Assembly: GCA_964572885.1 (NCBI GenBank)
Contig: CAZNFC010000014.1
Location: 1 to 17,052, forward strand
Length of the DNA: 17,052 bases
Source of the DNA: UBA10107 sp964572885
GTDB lineage: Archaea; Nanobdellota; Nanobdellia; Woesearchaeales; UBA10107
Direction of reading: 5' to 3'
Below are positions 1 to 6,422 of the stretch, one piece after another (the stretch's first letter is position 1; every line of letters begins with the position of its first letter). Under the pieces are notes generated by a model. It did not search any database, had not been told where the DNA came from, and saw only the letters and a program-made list of their open reading frames with translations. A program made the position numbers and the translations under genes.

Positions 1-491
1 TTTGGGAGATTTAGTTCTAAATCAGTATCATTTGAAGGCTTTATTCCTATTGATTCTAATAATGAGAGATAATACTTGACTTCATGCATCTCCTGCTGAT
101 ACATATACTTGTGAGTGTGATATTTTCCCTCTCCATTCCTGTCGAATCCTACTCTTACAGGAATATTGCATGACTTGATGAACGCTCCGAATGCCCAGTG
201 CTTATCTAAAACAAAAGCCATATCGAAATTTTCTTTTTTTATCTGATTCCTTAGGCTTAACATCTTAAGCAGATTCTTGTGATAGAATGTCTTTTGATTG
301 AACGTCACTACTTTGTCTATGTTTTTATTTTCTTTCAATACTTCAGAAGCATATTCTCCAACATAATAAACTATCTTTGCTTTCGGAAATTCCTTTCTTA
401 ACTGCTTTACTAAAGGAGTCGTCATCAATACATCTCCTATAGCTCCGATCTTGAATAACAAAATCTTTTTTGGATTTAATTTTTCATTCAT
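1..491 (-). CDS. GT9 (heptosyltransferase-like) glycosyltransferase, C-terminus beyond window
   Basis: I translated this by hand from the reverse strand: an open frame runs from ATG at 491 off the left edge (163 residues seen). The N-terminus reads KKILLFKIGAIGDVLMTTPL, the typical first strand and 'GDxxxxxP' turn of GT-B glycosyltransferases of family 9 (ADP-heptose:LPS heptosyltransferase type). Later parts fit the N-terminal Rossmann half: FPKAKIVYYVGEYA, then VLDKHWAFGAF, then VRVGFDRNGEGKY. The nucleotide-sugar-binding C-terminal half lies outside. The start overlaps the stop of the upstream GT9 gene as ATGA, so the two are probably translationally coupled and may act one after the other on the same surface glycan. 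The sugar donor cannot be told from sequence; heptose is only the family precedent. Confidence 0.85.
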   Translation of the reverse strand, partial: MNEKLNPKKILLFKIGAIGDVLMTTPLVKQLRKEFPKAKIVYYVGEYASEVLKENKNIDKVVTFNQKTFYHKNLLKMLSLRNQIKKENFDMAFVLDKHWAFGAFIKSCNIPVRVGFDRNGEGKYHTHKYMYQQEMHEVKYYLSLLESIGIKPSNDTDLELNLP

Positions 492-1600
492 CTTAGCCTT
501 TTCACCGCATTCATCACATCTTCGACGCTTATCGCATCCATGCATGTCATCTGGTCTATTGTAAGGTTCTTTGGAGTTAGATCAGGATTTGTATTGTCTA
601 TGAAAGGACATCCTTTTTTAGGCTTCCATATAGAAATATTGCCTTTTCCATAAGGCCCCCATAAAACAGGTGTATTTGGGCCGAATAAGCCTATTGTCTT
701 GGTTCCCATTGAAGCAGATATGTGCATAGGACCTGAATCATTGCTTATTATTATATCACAATGCTTCATCAATTCAGCTGTCTTTTTTATGCTGCTGTAT
801 GAACCGAACTTATCTAATGAAGAGATGCTTTTATTCTTCATCAAGTCTTGTATTTTCCTGACTACATTCTCGTTGCTTTTTGAATCTATGAATATTATCT
901 TTGCATTGTATTTCTCAATTAATTCATCACCCAATGCAGCGAAATTTTCTATAGGCCACATCCTGAATTTGACTGACTCAGCAACTCCTGGAGAAATACC
1001 GACGATAAAGTTATTATTGCTTATCCTATGTTCGATTAAGTACTCAGTGACATCTTTCTGATCATCTTCAGAAACTGCTAAAGGGACTAATTTATCCGCA
1101 TCATATTTTATTCCTATGCTTCTTGCAAAATCAAGATAATTCTGGACCATATGCTGTTTCTTGTCGAATAAGATAGTCTTATTATATAATCTGCTTCTTA
1201 TTCCATGATTGAATCCGATATTATACTTAGATAATAGAAATCCTACGACTGCAGAGACATTCAATGCTGGCTCTGCATCGATGCACAGATCATATCTTCC
1301 TATGTTCTTCAATATGTTTGAAGCTGAAAATTCGATTATATTGTCAATATTCTTCTGTCCTTCAAATATTATCTTGTTTCTCTTATGCGCAAGTACATCA
1401 ATCTGAGCATCAGGATATTTTTTTCTTAACGCATCAAACAAAGGAAGCAGAACGATAGAGTCGCCTAACGCCCAGAACTTTATTATAAGTATTTTATTTA
1501 CGCTATCAAGCTTTTTATCCCTTGAAGCCTTGAATAAATAACATGGAACTCCGAATATCGTCTTGCTGATAAACCTCTGGAATGATATGCTTAAAGACAT
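488..1600 (-). CDS. GT9 glycosyltransferase (heptosyltransferase-like)
   Basis: A complete GT-B glycosyltransferase of family 9, 370 residues from the ATG at 1600. The N-terminal half has KILIIKFWALGDSIVLLPLF followed by ALRKKYPDAQIDVLAHK. The C-terminal half has the family's donor-site signature ISNDSGPMHISASMGTKTIG, then LFGPNTPVLWGPYG. Length is normal for the family. A GTG nine bases further upstream would give a longer form, but a TATA box centred 26.5 nt before the ATG at 1600 favours that ATG. The gene overlaps the next GT9 gene by ATGA and follows an HldE-like kinase, which suggests a glycan locus with a heptose-like sugar. Family is seen clearly; donor and acceptor are unknown. Confidence 0.88.
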   Translation of the reverse strand: MSLSISFQRFISKTIFGVPCYLFKASRDKKLDSVNKILIIKFWALGDSIVLLPLFDALRKKYPDAQIDVLAHKRNKIIFEGQKNIDNIIEFSASNILKNIGRYDLCIDAEPALNVSAVVGFLLSKYNIGFNHGIRSRLYNKTILFDKKQHMVQNYLDFARSIGIKYDADKLVPLAVSEDDQKDVTEYLIEHRISNNNFIVGISPGVAESVKFRMWPIENFAALGDELIEKYNAKIIFIDSKSNENVVRKIQDLMKNKSISSLDKFGSYSSIKKTAELMKHCDIIISNDSGPMHISASMGTKTIGLFGPNTPVLWGPYGKGNISIWKPKKGCPFIDNTNPDLTPKNLTIDQMTCMDAISVEDVMNAVKRLR

Positions 1601-1622
1601 ATAATCCACCTATAGAATGCGT

Positions 1623-1630
1623 TTTATAAA
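1623..1630 (-). promoter_or_regulatory. TATA element for GT9 gene
   Basis: TTTATAAA centred 26.5 nt from the ATG at 1600; implies a leaderless mRNA and selects that ATG over the GTG at 1609. Confidence 0.6.
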
Positions 1631-1642
1631 GTTAATGGATAA

Positions 1643-2608
1643 CTATTCTTTATTTTCCCTTAATATGGATTCCAATTCATTTATAGAAACAGTTGCAGTT
1701 CCGTGCTTTCCTACTTTTATTCCTGCTGCATAATTAGCGATTCTTGCAGCATCAGGCAGTGAAGCTCCTGAAGTTATAGCCAATGCGAGAGCTGCGATGA
1801 CTGTGTCTCCCGCTCCTGAGACATCAGATACCTCTTTTTTGATTGCTGATATTGTCAAAGGCTCATTTCCTTTCTCAAACAATGTCATACCTTCTTCTCC
1901 TCTTGTGATAAGCACATGCGAGTCCAATCTATCTGATAATTGATTTCCTGCATAAACTACATCCTCTTCCGATTCAAATTTCCTGTGAGCCATCTCCTGC
2001 GCTTCTTTTGAGTTTGGAGTTATCAGGAAAGCTCCTCTGTAAAAATCTTTATGCCTTGGTTTAGGATCGACGATTACAGGAATCTTGTGATTATGCGCAT
2101 AATCCATGACAGCATTCATCAAACTTCTTGTGACGACGCCTTTTGCATAATCTGATACTGCAATTGCAGATAATCCTTCTAATCCATTCAATGAAGATAT
2201 TAATTTTACAGTAGTCTCTTTTTCTATCTCTTCCCTTTCTTCATAATCAAGACGAAGAAGCTGCTGATGAGGGCCCACTATCCTTATCTTTTCAGTAGTT
2301 TTTCTTGATTTATCGTGAGCCAATCCAAATACATCTATTTCTCTTTTCCTGCATTCATTCTCCAAGATAGTTTGAGCAGTATCAACTCCAACGACGCCTA
2401 ATAGATAAGGAAGTCCTCCTAATGCTGCAACATTGCTTGCCGCATTTGCAGCTCCGCCTGGAACACATCTCTCTTTTGTAACAGTGAGGATAGGGACATC
2501 AGCTTCAGGAGAAATTCTCTCTACTTTGCCTGATACATATTTATCAAGCATTACGTCTCCTATTACGGCTATCTTTATGCCTAAGAATTTTCCTGTGATG
2601 TCTAACAT
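1643..2608 (-). CDS. PfkB-family sugar kinase, HldE/RfaE1-like
   Basis: A ribokinase/PfkB-fold kinase of 321 residues resembling the N-terminal kinase domain of HldE (RfaE), which phosphorylates D-glycero-D-manno-heptose 7-phosphate at O1 on the way to ADP-heptose. Seen: IAVIGDVMLDKYVSGKVERI near the N-terminus, RISPEADVPIL, the first PfkB signature PGGAANAASN near residue 50, VDPKPR near 181, and the second signature DVSGAGDTVIAALALA near 262-277 with the catalytic Asp in GAGD. The nucleotidyltransferase domain fused in many bacterial HldE proteins is absent. A TTG at 2623 would give five more residues, but the TATA element at 2631-2638 is centred 26.5 nt from the ATG at 2608. The two adjacent GT9 genes support a glycan-precursor role. 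The exact substrate is inferred. Confidence 0.8.
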   Translation of the reverse strand: MLDITGKFLGIKIAVIGDVMLDKYVSGKVERISPEADVPILTVTKERCVPGGAANAASNVAALGGLPYLLGVVGVDTAQTILENECRKREIDVFGLAHDKSRKTTEKIRIVGPHQQLLRLDYEEREEIEKETTVKLISSLNGLEGLSAIAVSDYAKGVVTRSLMNAVMDYAHNHKIPVIVDPKPRHKDFYRGAFLITPNSKEAQEMAHRKFESEEDVVYAGNQLSDRLDSHVLITRGEEGMTLFEKGNEPLTISAIKKEVSDVSGAGDTVIAALALAITSGASLPDAARIANYAAGIKVGKHGTATVSINELESILRENKE

Positions 2609-2630
2609 TGTTTCTGCAACCAAGAATTAA

Positions 2631-2638
2631 CTTATAAA
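2631..2638 (-). promoter_or_regulatory. TATA element for HldE-like kinase
   Basis: TTTATAAG on the minus strand, centred 26.5 nt from the ATG at 2608 but only about 11 nt from the TTG at 2623; selects the ATG. Confidence 0.6.
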
Positions 2639-2640
2639 CC

Positions 2641-3042
2641 TTACGCATATACTGCAGCAAGAAGTATGGCTATGTTTATTATCGTGCTTATGACACAGTA
2701 ATCACATTTTTCTTTGAGAACAAATAATTGTATACATGTAAGATATATAGATACTAATGAAGCCAATAGTGATGATATTATCAACAGATTATGCCATATA
2801 AATCCCGGAAGTATGAATCCATTAGATGTGATTGAAGAAACAATCAGAACAAATATATAATAAGAAATTCCAAAGAGTTCGTTATCAATTCCAAACATCT
2901 GGCTGTATTTGCTTGTGACGACATAATCACATGAGCCGTCTCCTGTGATGCACATGAGTCTTTCATTATTATTTTTCTTGTAATATATGTAGCCTGCATT
3001 GATTAATCCGAGAACCGCTAAAATAAGTATCCAATATGACAT
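2641..3042 (-). CDS. VKOR-family thiol oxidoreductase
   Basis: A small integral membrane protein of 133 residues, matching the four-helix VKOR core that re-oxidises periplasmic-type thiol oxidases using quinone. Seen: an N-terminal membrane helix (SYWILILAVLGLINAGYIYY), a loop with two cysteines (C31 and C38) followed by a Ser and FGIDNELFGISYY, which matches the family's loop cysteines and 'fGipn..fGi.yY' pattern, two further hydrophobic segments, and the active-site CxxC (KEKCDYCVIST, C113/C116) at the start of the last helix. No fused thioredoxin domain is present and no DsbA-like partner is in the window. Two ATGs stand in tandem at 3045 and 3042; TATA spacing (26.5 nt) slightly favours 3042. 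Likely role is making disulfides in exported proteins. Confidence 0.85.
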   Translation of the reverse strand: MSYWILILAVLGLINAGYIYYKKNNNERLMCITGDGSCDYVVTSKYSQMFGIDNELFGISYYIFVLIVSSITSNGFILPGFIWHNLLIISSLLASLVSIYLTCIQLFVLKEKCDYCVISTIINIAILLAAVYA

Positions 3043-3064
3043 CATGATATTTTACAATTCAGCT

Positions 3065-3072
3065 TTTATAAA
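3065..3072 (-). promoter_or_regulatory. TATA element for VKOR gene
   Basis: TTTATAAA centred 26.5 nt from the second of two tandem ATGs (3042). Confidence 0.6.
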
Positions 3073-3074
3073 CT

Positions 3075-3992
3075 TTACTCAGACTTTATTCCGATATTTG
3101 CATTCTTATTGTACCAATCAGGATGGACCTTAATAGTATTCCTGCAGCTCTTCGAGCAGCATTCATTCAATATCCTGAAGCATTTATCGCATGATATGAA
3201 TCTTTTGTCACATCTTGCATTTGCGCAGTTGTAATAGCTATCTTCAGGTATGTTGCACAATTCACATTGGGTTATAGGCTTTGACTGATTCTTAGGATCA
3301 ATATCAACAGCTCCTCTTGTGTCAAATACAAAACATTTACCTTCCCAATGCCTGTTTCCTGCTTCTTTTCCGTATCTTATTATCCCACCGTGAAGCTGAT
3401 ACACATCATTGAAGCCATGCTGTTTGAGATAAGCAGAAGCCTTTTCGCATCTTACTCCTCCTGTGCAGTAAGTCACTATTTTTTTGTTCTTGAACTTAGA
3501 TAATTGTTTTACAGCTTTAGGAAAATCCCTGAAAGTATCTAATTTTAGATTGATTGCATTCCTGAATTTCCCGATCTTATATTCATAGTCGTTTCTTGCA
3601 TCGACAATCACGAAATCATCCTTTTTGTCGTACCATTTCTTCAATTCTTTAGGTTCGACGTATTTTCCTTTATTTTTAGTGTCTATATTGAATCCAGATG
3701 TGACTATCTCTTTTCTTATCCTGACGAACATCTTCCTGAAGTTATGATTTTTTGTTGAACCTTCCTTGAATTCAACATCTGAGAATCTCTTGTCTTTCTT
3801 CAATTCCTTTTTGTAGGTCTCTATATTCTTGTTCTCTCCTGTAAGATTGCCATTTATTCCTTCTTCAGCTATAAGAACTCTTCCATTAAGATTAAGTCTT
3901 TTGCATAATGCTAAATGCTTGATTTGGAATCTATTAAGAGCTTCCTTATTGCCCATATCAACATACTTGTAAAAGAGGATATTTTTCATCAT
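3075..3992 (-). CDS. trhO: TrhO/YceA-type tRNA uridine(34) hydroxylase, rhodanese fold
   Basis: 305 residues with TrhO architecture. In characterised relatives this protein makes 5-hydroxyuridine at wobble position 34 of tRNA with O2. Seen: the N-terminal acylphosphatase-like region with GRVLIAEEGINGNLTGE near 37-53, the rhodanese domain from about 127 (VIVDARNDYEYKIGKFRNAI), and the active-site loop VTYCTGGVRCEKASAYL with the catalytic Cys near 176. A C-terminal Cys-rich tail (CELCN, CANARCDKRF, CDKCF, CCSKSC) probably binds zinc. A longer TTG start at 4001 is possible; the ATG at 3992 lies 27.5 nt from the TATA centre. The gene is mainly known from bacteria and eukaryotes, so transfer into this archaeon is a possibility. 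Neighbouring Fe-S and thiol genes suggest a loose redox grouping. Confidence 0.87.
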   Translation of the reverse strand: MMKNILFYKYVDMGNKEALNRFQIKHLALCKRLNLNGRVLIAEEGINGNLTGENKNIETYKKELKKDKRFSDVEFKEGSTKNHNFRKMFVRIRKEIVTSGFNIDTKNKGKYVEPKELKKWYDKKDDFVIVDARNDYEYKIGKFRNAINLKLDTFRDFPKAVKQLSKFKNKKIVTYCTGGVRCEKASAYLKQHGFNDVYQLHGGIIRYGKEAGNRHWEGKCFVFDTRGAVDIDPKNQSKPITQCELCNIPEDSYYNCANARCDKRFISCDKCFRILNECCSKSCRNTIKVHPDWYNKNANIGIKSE

Positions 3993-4015
3993 TGAATTCA
4001 AAGAGAAAACGAAGT

Positions 4016-4023
4016 TATTTAAA
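4016..4023 (-). promoter_or_regulatory. TATA element for trhO
   Basis: TTTAAATA on the minus strand, centred 27.5 nt from the ATG at 3992; the TTG at 4001 would be about 18 nt away. Confidence 0.6.
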
Positions 4024-4041
4024 TATTACGCTTGAGATTTT

Positions 4042-4608
4042 TTAACTGAAACTTTGTCCGCAGCCGCATGTATGAGAAGCATTCGGATTAGAAACTTTGA
4101 AACCAGCTCCAGTAAGTGAATCCAAATAATCAATCTTTGAGCCTTTCAATTTTGAGAAGCTTTCATTGTCAATCACAAATTTAACGCCAGAAACATCAAA
4201 TACTTTGTCATTATCATTGACTTCATCGTCAAAAGCGAATTCATATTGATAGCCTGAACAGCCTCCTTTCAATACGGATATTCTCAACCCAAAGTCTCCT
4301 TTCTGCTGCTTCAAAAGCTCTTTAAGCTTGTTTGAAGCCGTTTCTGTTACAATAAGACCTTCAGAACTTCCTAATTCGGCAGGAATAGCCTCATTAAGCC
4401 TTTTTACGACGTCATTTATCTCCTCATCTGATTTGCCATGACCTGCCAAGCCTTGCTCTATAGTCTCGAAATATGAAGCTCCACAGCCTACGCAATGGAC
4501 TCCTTCATCCAATAGTACTTCAACTACTGAAGGATATTGTGCTACAAGGTCTCCGATGGTCATCTGCCTTGTTATAAGCTGTTTTGGCTCTTGTATTGTT
4601 TCTGACAT
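4042..4608 (-). CDS. DUF1858-IscA/ErpA fusion, Fe-S cluster carrier
   Basis: A 188-residue two-domain protein. Residues about 13-75 resemble DUF1858, a small domain with a conserved GxxCxGC motif: MTIGDLVAQYPSVVEVLLDE then GVHCVGCGAS (C39, C42). Residues about 86-188 are an A-type Fe-S carrier (HesB/IscA/ErpA family): VTETASNKLKELL, LKGGCSGYQYEF with the first cluster Cys (C117), and the C-terminal HTCGCGQSF pair (C181, C183). All three cluster-binding cysteines are present. The role is probably to receive an Fe-S cluster and pass it to target enzymes in the cytoplasm. A further upstream ATG at 4623 lies only about 12 nt from the TATA element, too close for archaeal initiation; the ATG at 4608 sits 26.5 nt away. 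Confidence 0.88.
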   Translation of the reverse strand: MSETIQEPKQLITRQMTIGDLVAQYPSVVEVLLDEGVHCVGCGASYFETIEQGLAGHGKSDEEINDVVKRLNEAIPAELGSSEGLIVTETASNKLKELLKQQKGDFGLRISVLKGGCSGYQYEFAFDDEVNDNDKVFDVSGVKFVIDNESFSKLKGSKIDYLDSLTGAGFKVSNPNASHTCGCGQSFS

Positions 4609-4630
4609 GGTATTATGATCCATTTGATGC

Positions 4631-4638
4631 TATTTAAA
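4631..4638 (-). promoter_or_regulatory. TATA element for DUF1858-IscA gene
   Basis: TTTAAATA on the minus strand, centred 26.5 nt from the ATG at 4608; the ATG at 4623 is too close. Confidence 0.6.
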
Positions 4639-4647
4639 GATTGCGAC

Positions 4648-4884
4648 TCAGAAATTGAATGAAACACCGAATAAATAGTCAGCAGAAAACCCTGGTTTAA
4701 GTTCATACCTTCTGTTTCTCATCTTATAAAACTGTTCCTGACTGACAACTTCTGGAGACTTAGCAAATCCCTTGTTGAACCCATCTAACGTGGATCTTAT
4801 ATCAAACATCATTTCTGACATATCGAAATTAAGTCTTGTAGATGCTATTGCAGATGCCAAAACTATGCCTTTTAGTGTTTTCAT
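4648..4884 (-). CDS. Unknown 78-residue protein
   Basis: I do not recognise this small protein. It begins MKTLKGIVLASAIAST, a short basic and then small-hydrophobic stretch that could be a weak signal peptide or membrane-associating segment. It continues with a polar middle containing EQFYKMRNRRYELKPG and ends in an aromatic-rich tail (SADYLFGVSFNF). Support for it being real comes mainly from its promoter: a TATTTAAA element at 4907-4914, read on the minus strand, is centred 26.5 nt from the ATG, the same spacing as at the well-recognised genes. It is divergent from the gene starting at 4958. Confidence 0.55.
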   Translation of the reverse strand: MKTLKGIVLASAIASTRLNFDMSEMMFDIRSTLDGFNKGFAKSPEVVSQEQFYKMRNRRYELKPGFSADYLFGVSFNF

Positions 4885-4906
4885 AGAAATTTCTGAAAAT
4901 AGTCAA

Positions 4907-4914
4907 TATTTAAA
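4907..4914 (-). promoter_or_regulatory. TATA element for 78-residue gene
   Basis: TTTAAATA on the minus strand, centred 26.5 nt from the ATG at 4884. With the element at 4928-4935 it forms a compact divergent promoter pair. Confidence 0.55.
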
Positions 4915-4927
4915 GGTTGCTGTTATT

Positions 4928-4935
4928 TTTATAAA
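4928..4935 (+). promoter_or_regulatory. TATA element for 187-residue gene
   Basis: TTTATAAA centred 26.5 nt before the ATG at 4958; sets the start of this gene. Confidence 0.6.
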
Positions 4936-4957
4936 TAAGTTAACGATTGCAAGAAGC

Positions 4958-5521
4958 ATGAGACTTTCAGATATCGTACTTGCACAGACAACATGTGAGA
5001 GCTCCATAGAGTTAGATGCATTTTGGCATGGTAAAAGCAAAGAATCTTTGGGATTCAGAGAGCATGTGGACATAGTCCATCCCTTGGCAGGCGATGATAA
5101 CTACTATAACCTGTTTTGTGATTTCATAGAAAATTTATACGCAGATTCGATATCATTCAGCGATGGAAAGAGATACCATAAGGCTTACGCAAGAAAATTG
5201 AAGAAAAGACATTTAGGCGAGATAGTTGATGTATTGAAGAAAAATCCCAATAAATTAGGGAATCTGGAACTATACTTCAGAACCATTGAAAGACATGAAA
5301 GAGAAGGATACCTAAAAAAGGTACTTGAGACAGGAATAGATGAGCCAAGAATAAAGTTAAGGTTTGCCGAGATCGAGAGAAGGATAGTAAGCTACCAGGT
5401 GACTTTTGATATACGTCATCAGAATTTTTTCAGCTGGACGGAAGAACCAATCTTATGCTCAGAAAATATCTATGGATTATGGATGCCGACATCAAAAATA
5501 ACTGTTCAAACGACAAAATAA
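4958..5521 (+). CDS. Unknown 187-residue protein
   Basis: Unrecognised cytoplasmic-looking protein without membrane segments or signal peptide. It has a mixed N-terminal part with an HVDIVHPLAGDDNYYNLF stretch, a strongly charged helical centre (DGKRYHKAYARKLKKRHLGE, later RTIERHEREGYLKKVLETG) and a C-terminal part rich in aromatic residues (IRHQNFFSWTEEPIL, YGLWMPTSK). The frame is open back to 4772, but the ATG at 4958 is 26.5 nt downstream of the centre of TTTATAAA (4928-4935), and the longer form would run across the divergent gene, so I take 4958 as the start. The neighbouring genes give no clear functional hint. Confidence 0.72.
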   Translation: MRLSDIVLAQTTCESSIELDAFWHGKSKESLGFREHVDIVHPLAGDDNYYNLFCDFIENLYADSISFSDGKRYHKAYARKLKKRHLGEIVDVLKKNPNKLGNLELYFRTIERHEREGYLKKVLETGIDEPRIKLRFAEIERRIVSYQVTFDIRHQNFFSWTEEPILCSENIYGLWMPTSKITVQTTK

Positions 5522-5549
5522 CTCATTTTCCCCTAAAAATAAATAAATT

Positions 5550-5557
5550 TTTAAATA
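5550..5557 (+). promoter_or_regulatory. TATA element for uORF and SpeD-like gene
   Basis: TTTAAATA centred 27.5 nt before the ATG of the nine-codon ORF and 53.5 nt before the SpeD-like ATG, so the main gene is not leaderless. Confidence 0.55.
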
Positions 5558-5580
5558 GAGTTCTAAATAATACATAAAAA

Positions 5581-5610
5581 ATGATCATTAAAAGTGAAAA
5601 AAGGAAATGA
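5581..5610 (+). CDS. Nine-codon upstream ORF overlapping the next gene's start
   Basis: ATG at 5581 opens a reading frame encoding MIIKSEKRK and ending in TGA at 5608-5610. That TGA overlaps the ATG of the SpeD-like gene (ATGA, 5607-5610). The TATA element 5550-5557 is centred 27.5 nt before 5581, so transcription should begin at or next to this ATG. A leaderless ribosome would therefore meet the mini-ORF first and could restart on the main gene. The last codons also form a purine-rich tract (AAAAAAGGAA) that could act as a weak ribosome binding site. Function is inferred from arrangement only, and so short an ORF can arise by chance. Confidence 0.4.
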   Translation: MIIKSEKRK

Positions 5611-6422
5611 CCGATTATAACTCTCCTTCTAAAGGAAATCAGGTCATCTGCAGGATGCATCCGGATACATCAAGATTTTCTCCAAGACATCTGCATAACT
5701 TCATGGAAGACGCCGCAGAGCTCGGTCTTATTGAAATAAGTGATCCTTTCAAAATAGTTGGGAAAGTAAAACCAACTATAAGGGAAGGAACTTTTCTTGG
5801 ATATATTCTTTCAGAATCCCATCTTGTATTGATAGTCAATCCTGACGGGACTATCAATTATGACCTATACACATGCAGAGGGACTGAAGATGGAACAGAA
5901 ACTCTTGAGTACATAAGAAGAAATTTCGATGCGAGAATAGAAGATAAAGTCAATATGCATGTGATTCCTGATGCAGAACACATCAAAAAAGATGATTTCG
6001 CAAGAAGCAACGGATTGTTTGTGCCTAAACATTACCTTTCATCCACATTCCTTGGCATCGATCCTTCATCGCTTCCTAAAGGAAGAAATGAAGAAGAGAG
6101 AAATGCTGATCTGACATCCAAATTAAGGCCGTTATTCGGAGAGCCTGTTTCAGCGATAGTATCTGATTACAATGAATTCTACAGAGCAAAAAGCGATGTT
6201 CCTGCAGTCACATTCCTTTATGTCCTTCCAAACGGAGATTATGTGTGGGGGCATACTTATCTTAAGGAATTCGGAAGCGCATGCATCGGAACTTTCAGGA
6301 GAGACGGAAGAAGCACAAAAGAAGATCTTGATGCATTGAAAAAAGTCTTTCCTTCAGAAAAGATAGCTGTGATGCAGACATTGGAAGAAAAAGTATTAGT
6401 TGAGACTCATTCCTCTCGATGA
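5607..6422 (+). CDS. Divergent S-adenosylmethionine decarboxylase (SpeD)-like protein
   Basis: 271 residues. The part around residues 27-120 resembles prokaryotic AdoMetDC: a helix (HLHNFMEDAAELGL), then GYILSESHLVLIVNPDG and INYDLYTCRGTEDGTETLEY, then IRRNF. AdoMetDC cleaves itself at Glu-Ser in an 'ESHL' motif to form a pyruvoyl group, and has a catalytic Cys in a 'D.FTCG' motif about 20 residues later. Both motifs are matched here (E70-S71, C90). The family's active-site His five residues after the Ser is replaced by Ile. The C-terminal half (about 198-258) seems to repeat the fold weakly (WGHTYLKEFGSACIGTF, then DLDALKKVF) without the cleavage pair. It may be a decarboxylase with altered substrate or a non-processing homologue. 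No spermidine synthase gene is in the window. The family call is from motif resemblance only. Confidence 0.5.
   Translation: MTDYNSPSKGNQVICRMHPDTSRFSPRHLHNFMEDAAELGLIEISDPFKIVGKVKPTIREGTFLGYILSESHLVLIVNPDGTINYDLYTCRGTEDGTETLEYIRRNFDARIEDKVNMHVIPDAEHIKKDDFARSNGLFVPKHYLSSTFLGIDPSSLPKGRNEEERNADLTSKLRPLFGEPVSAIVSDYNEFYRAKSDVPAVTFLYVLPNGDYVWGHTYLKEFGSACIGTFRRDGRSTKEDLDALKKVFPSEKIAVMQTLEEKVLVETHSSR

Noticed and set aside
699..1061. Plus-strand 120-codon open frame
   Set aside because: Antisense to the well-recognised GT9 gene; composition reflects the complement of that gene.
4772..4957. N-terminal extension of the 187-residue gene
   Set aside because: It would cross the divergent 78-residue gene and lie upstream of the TATA element that fits the ATG at 4958.
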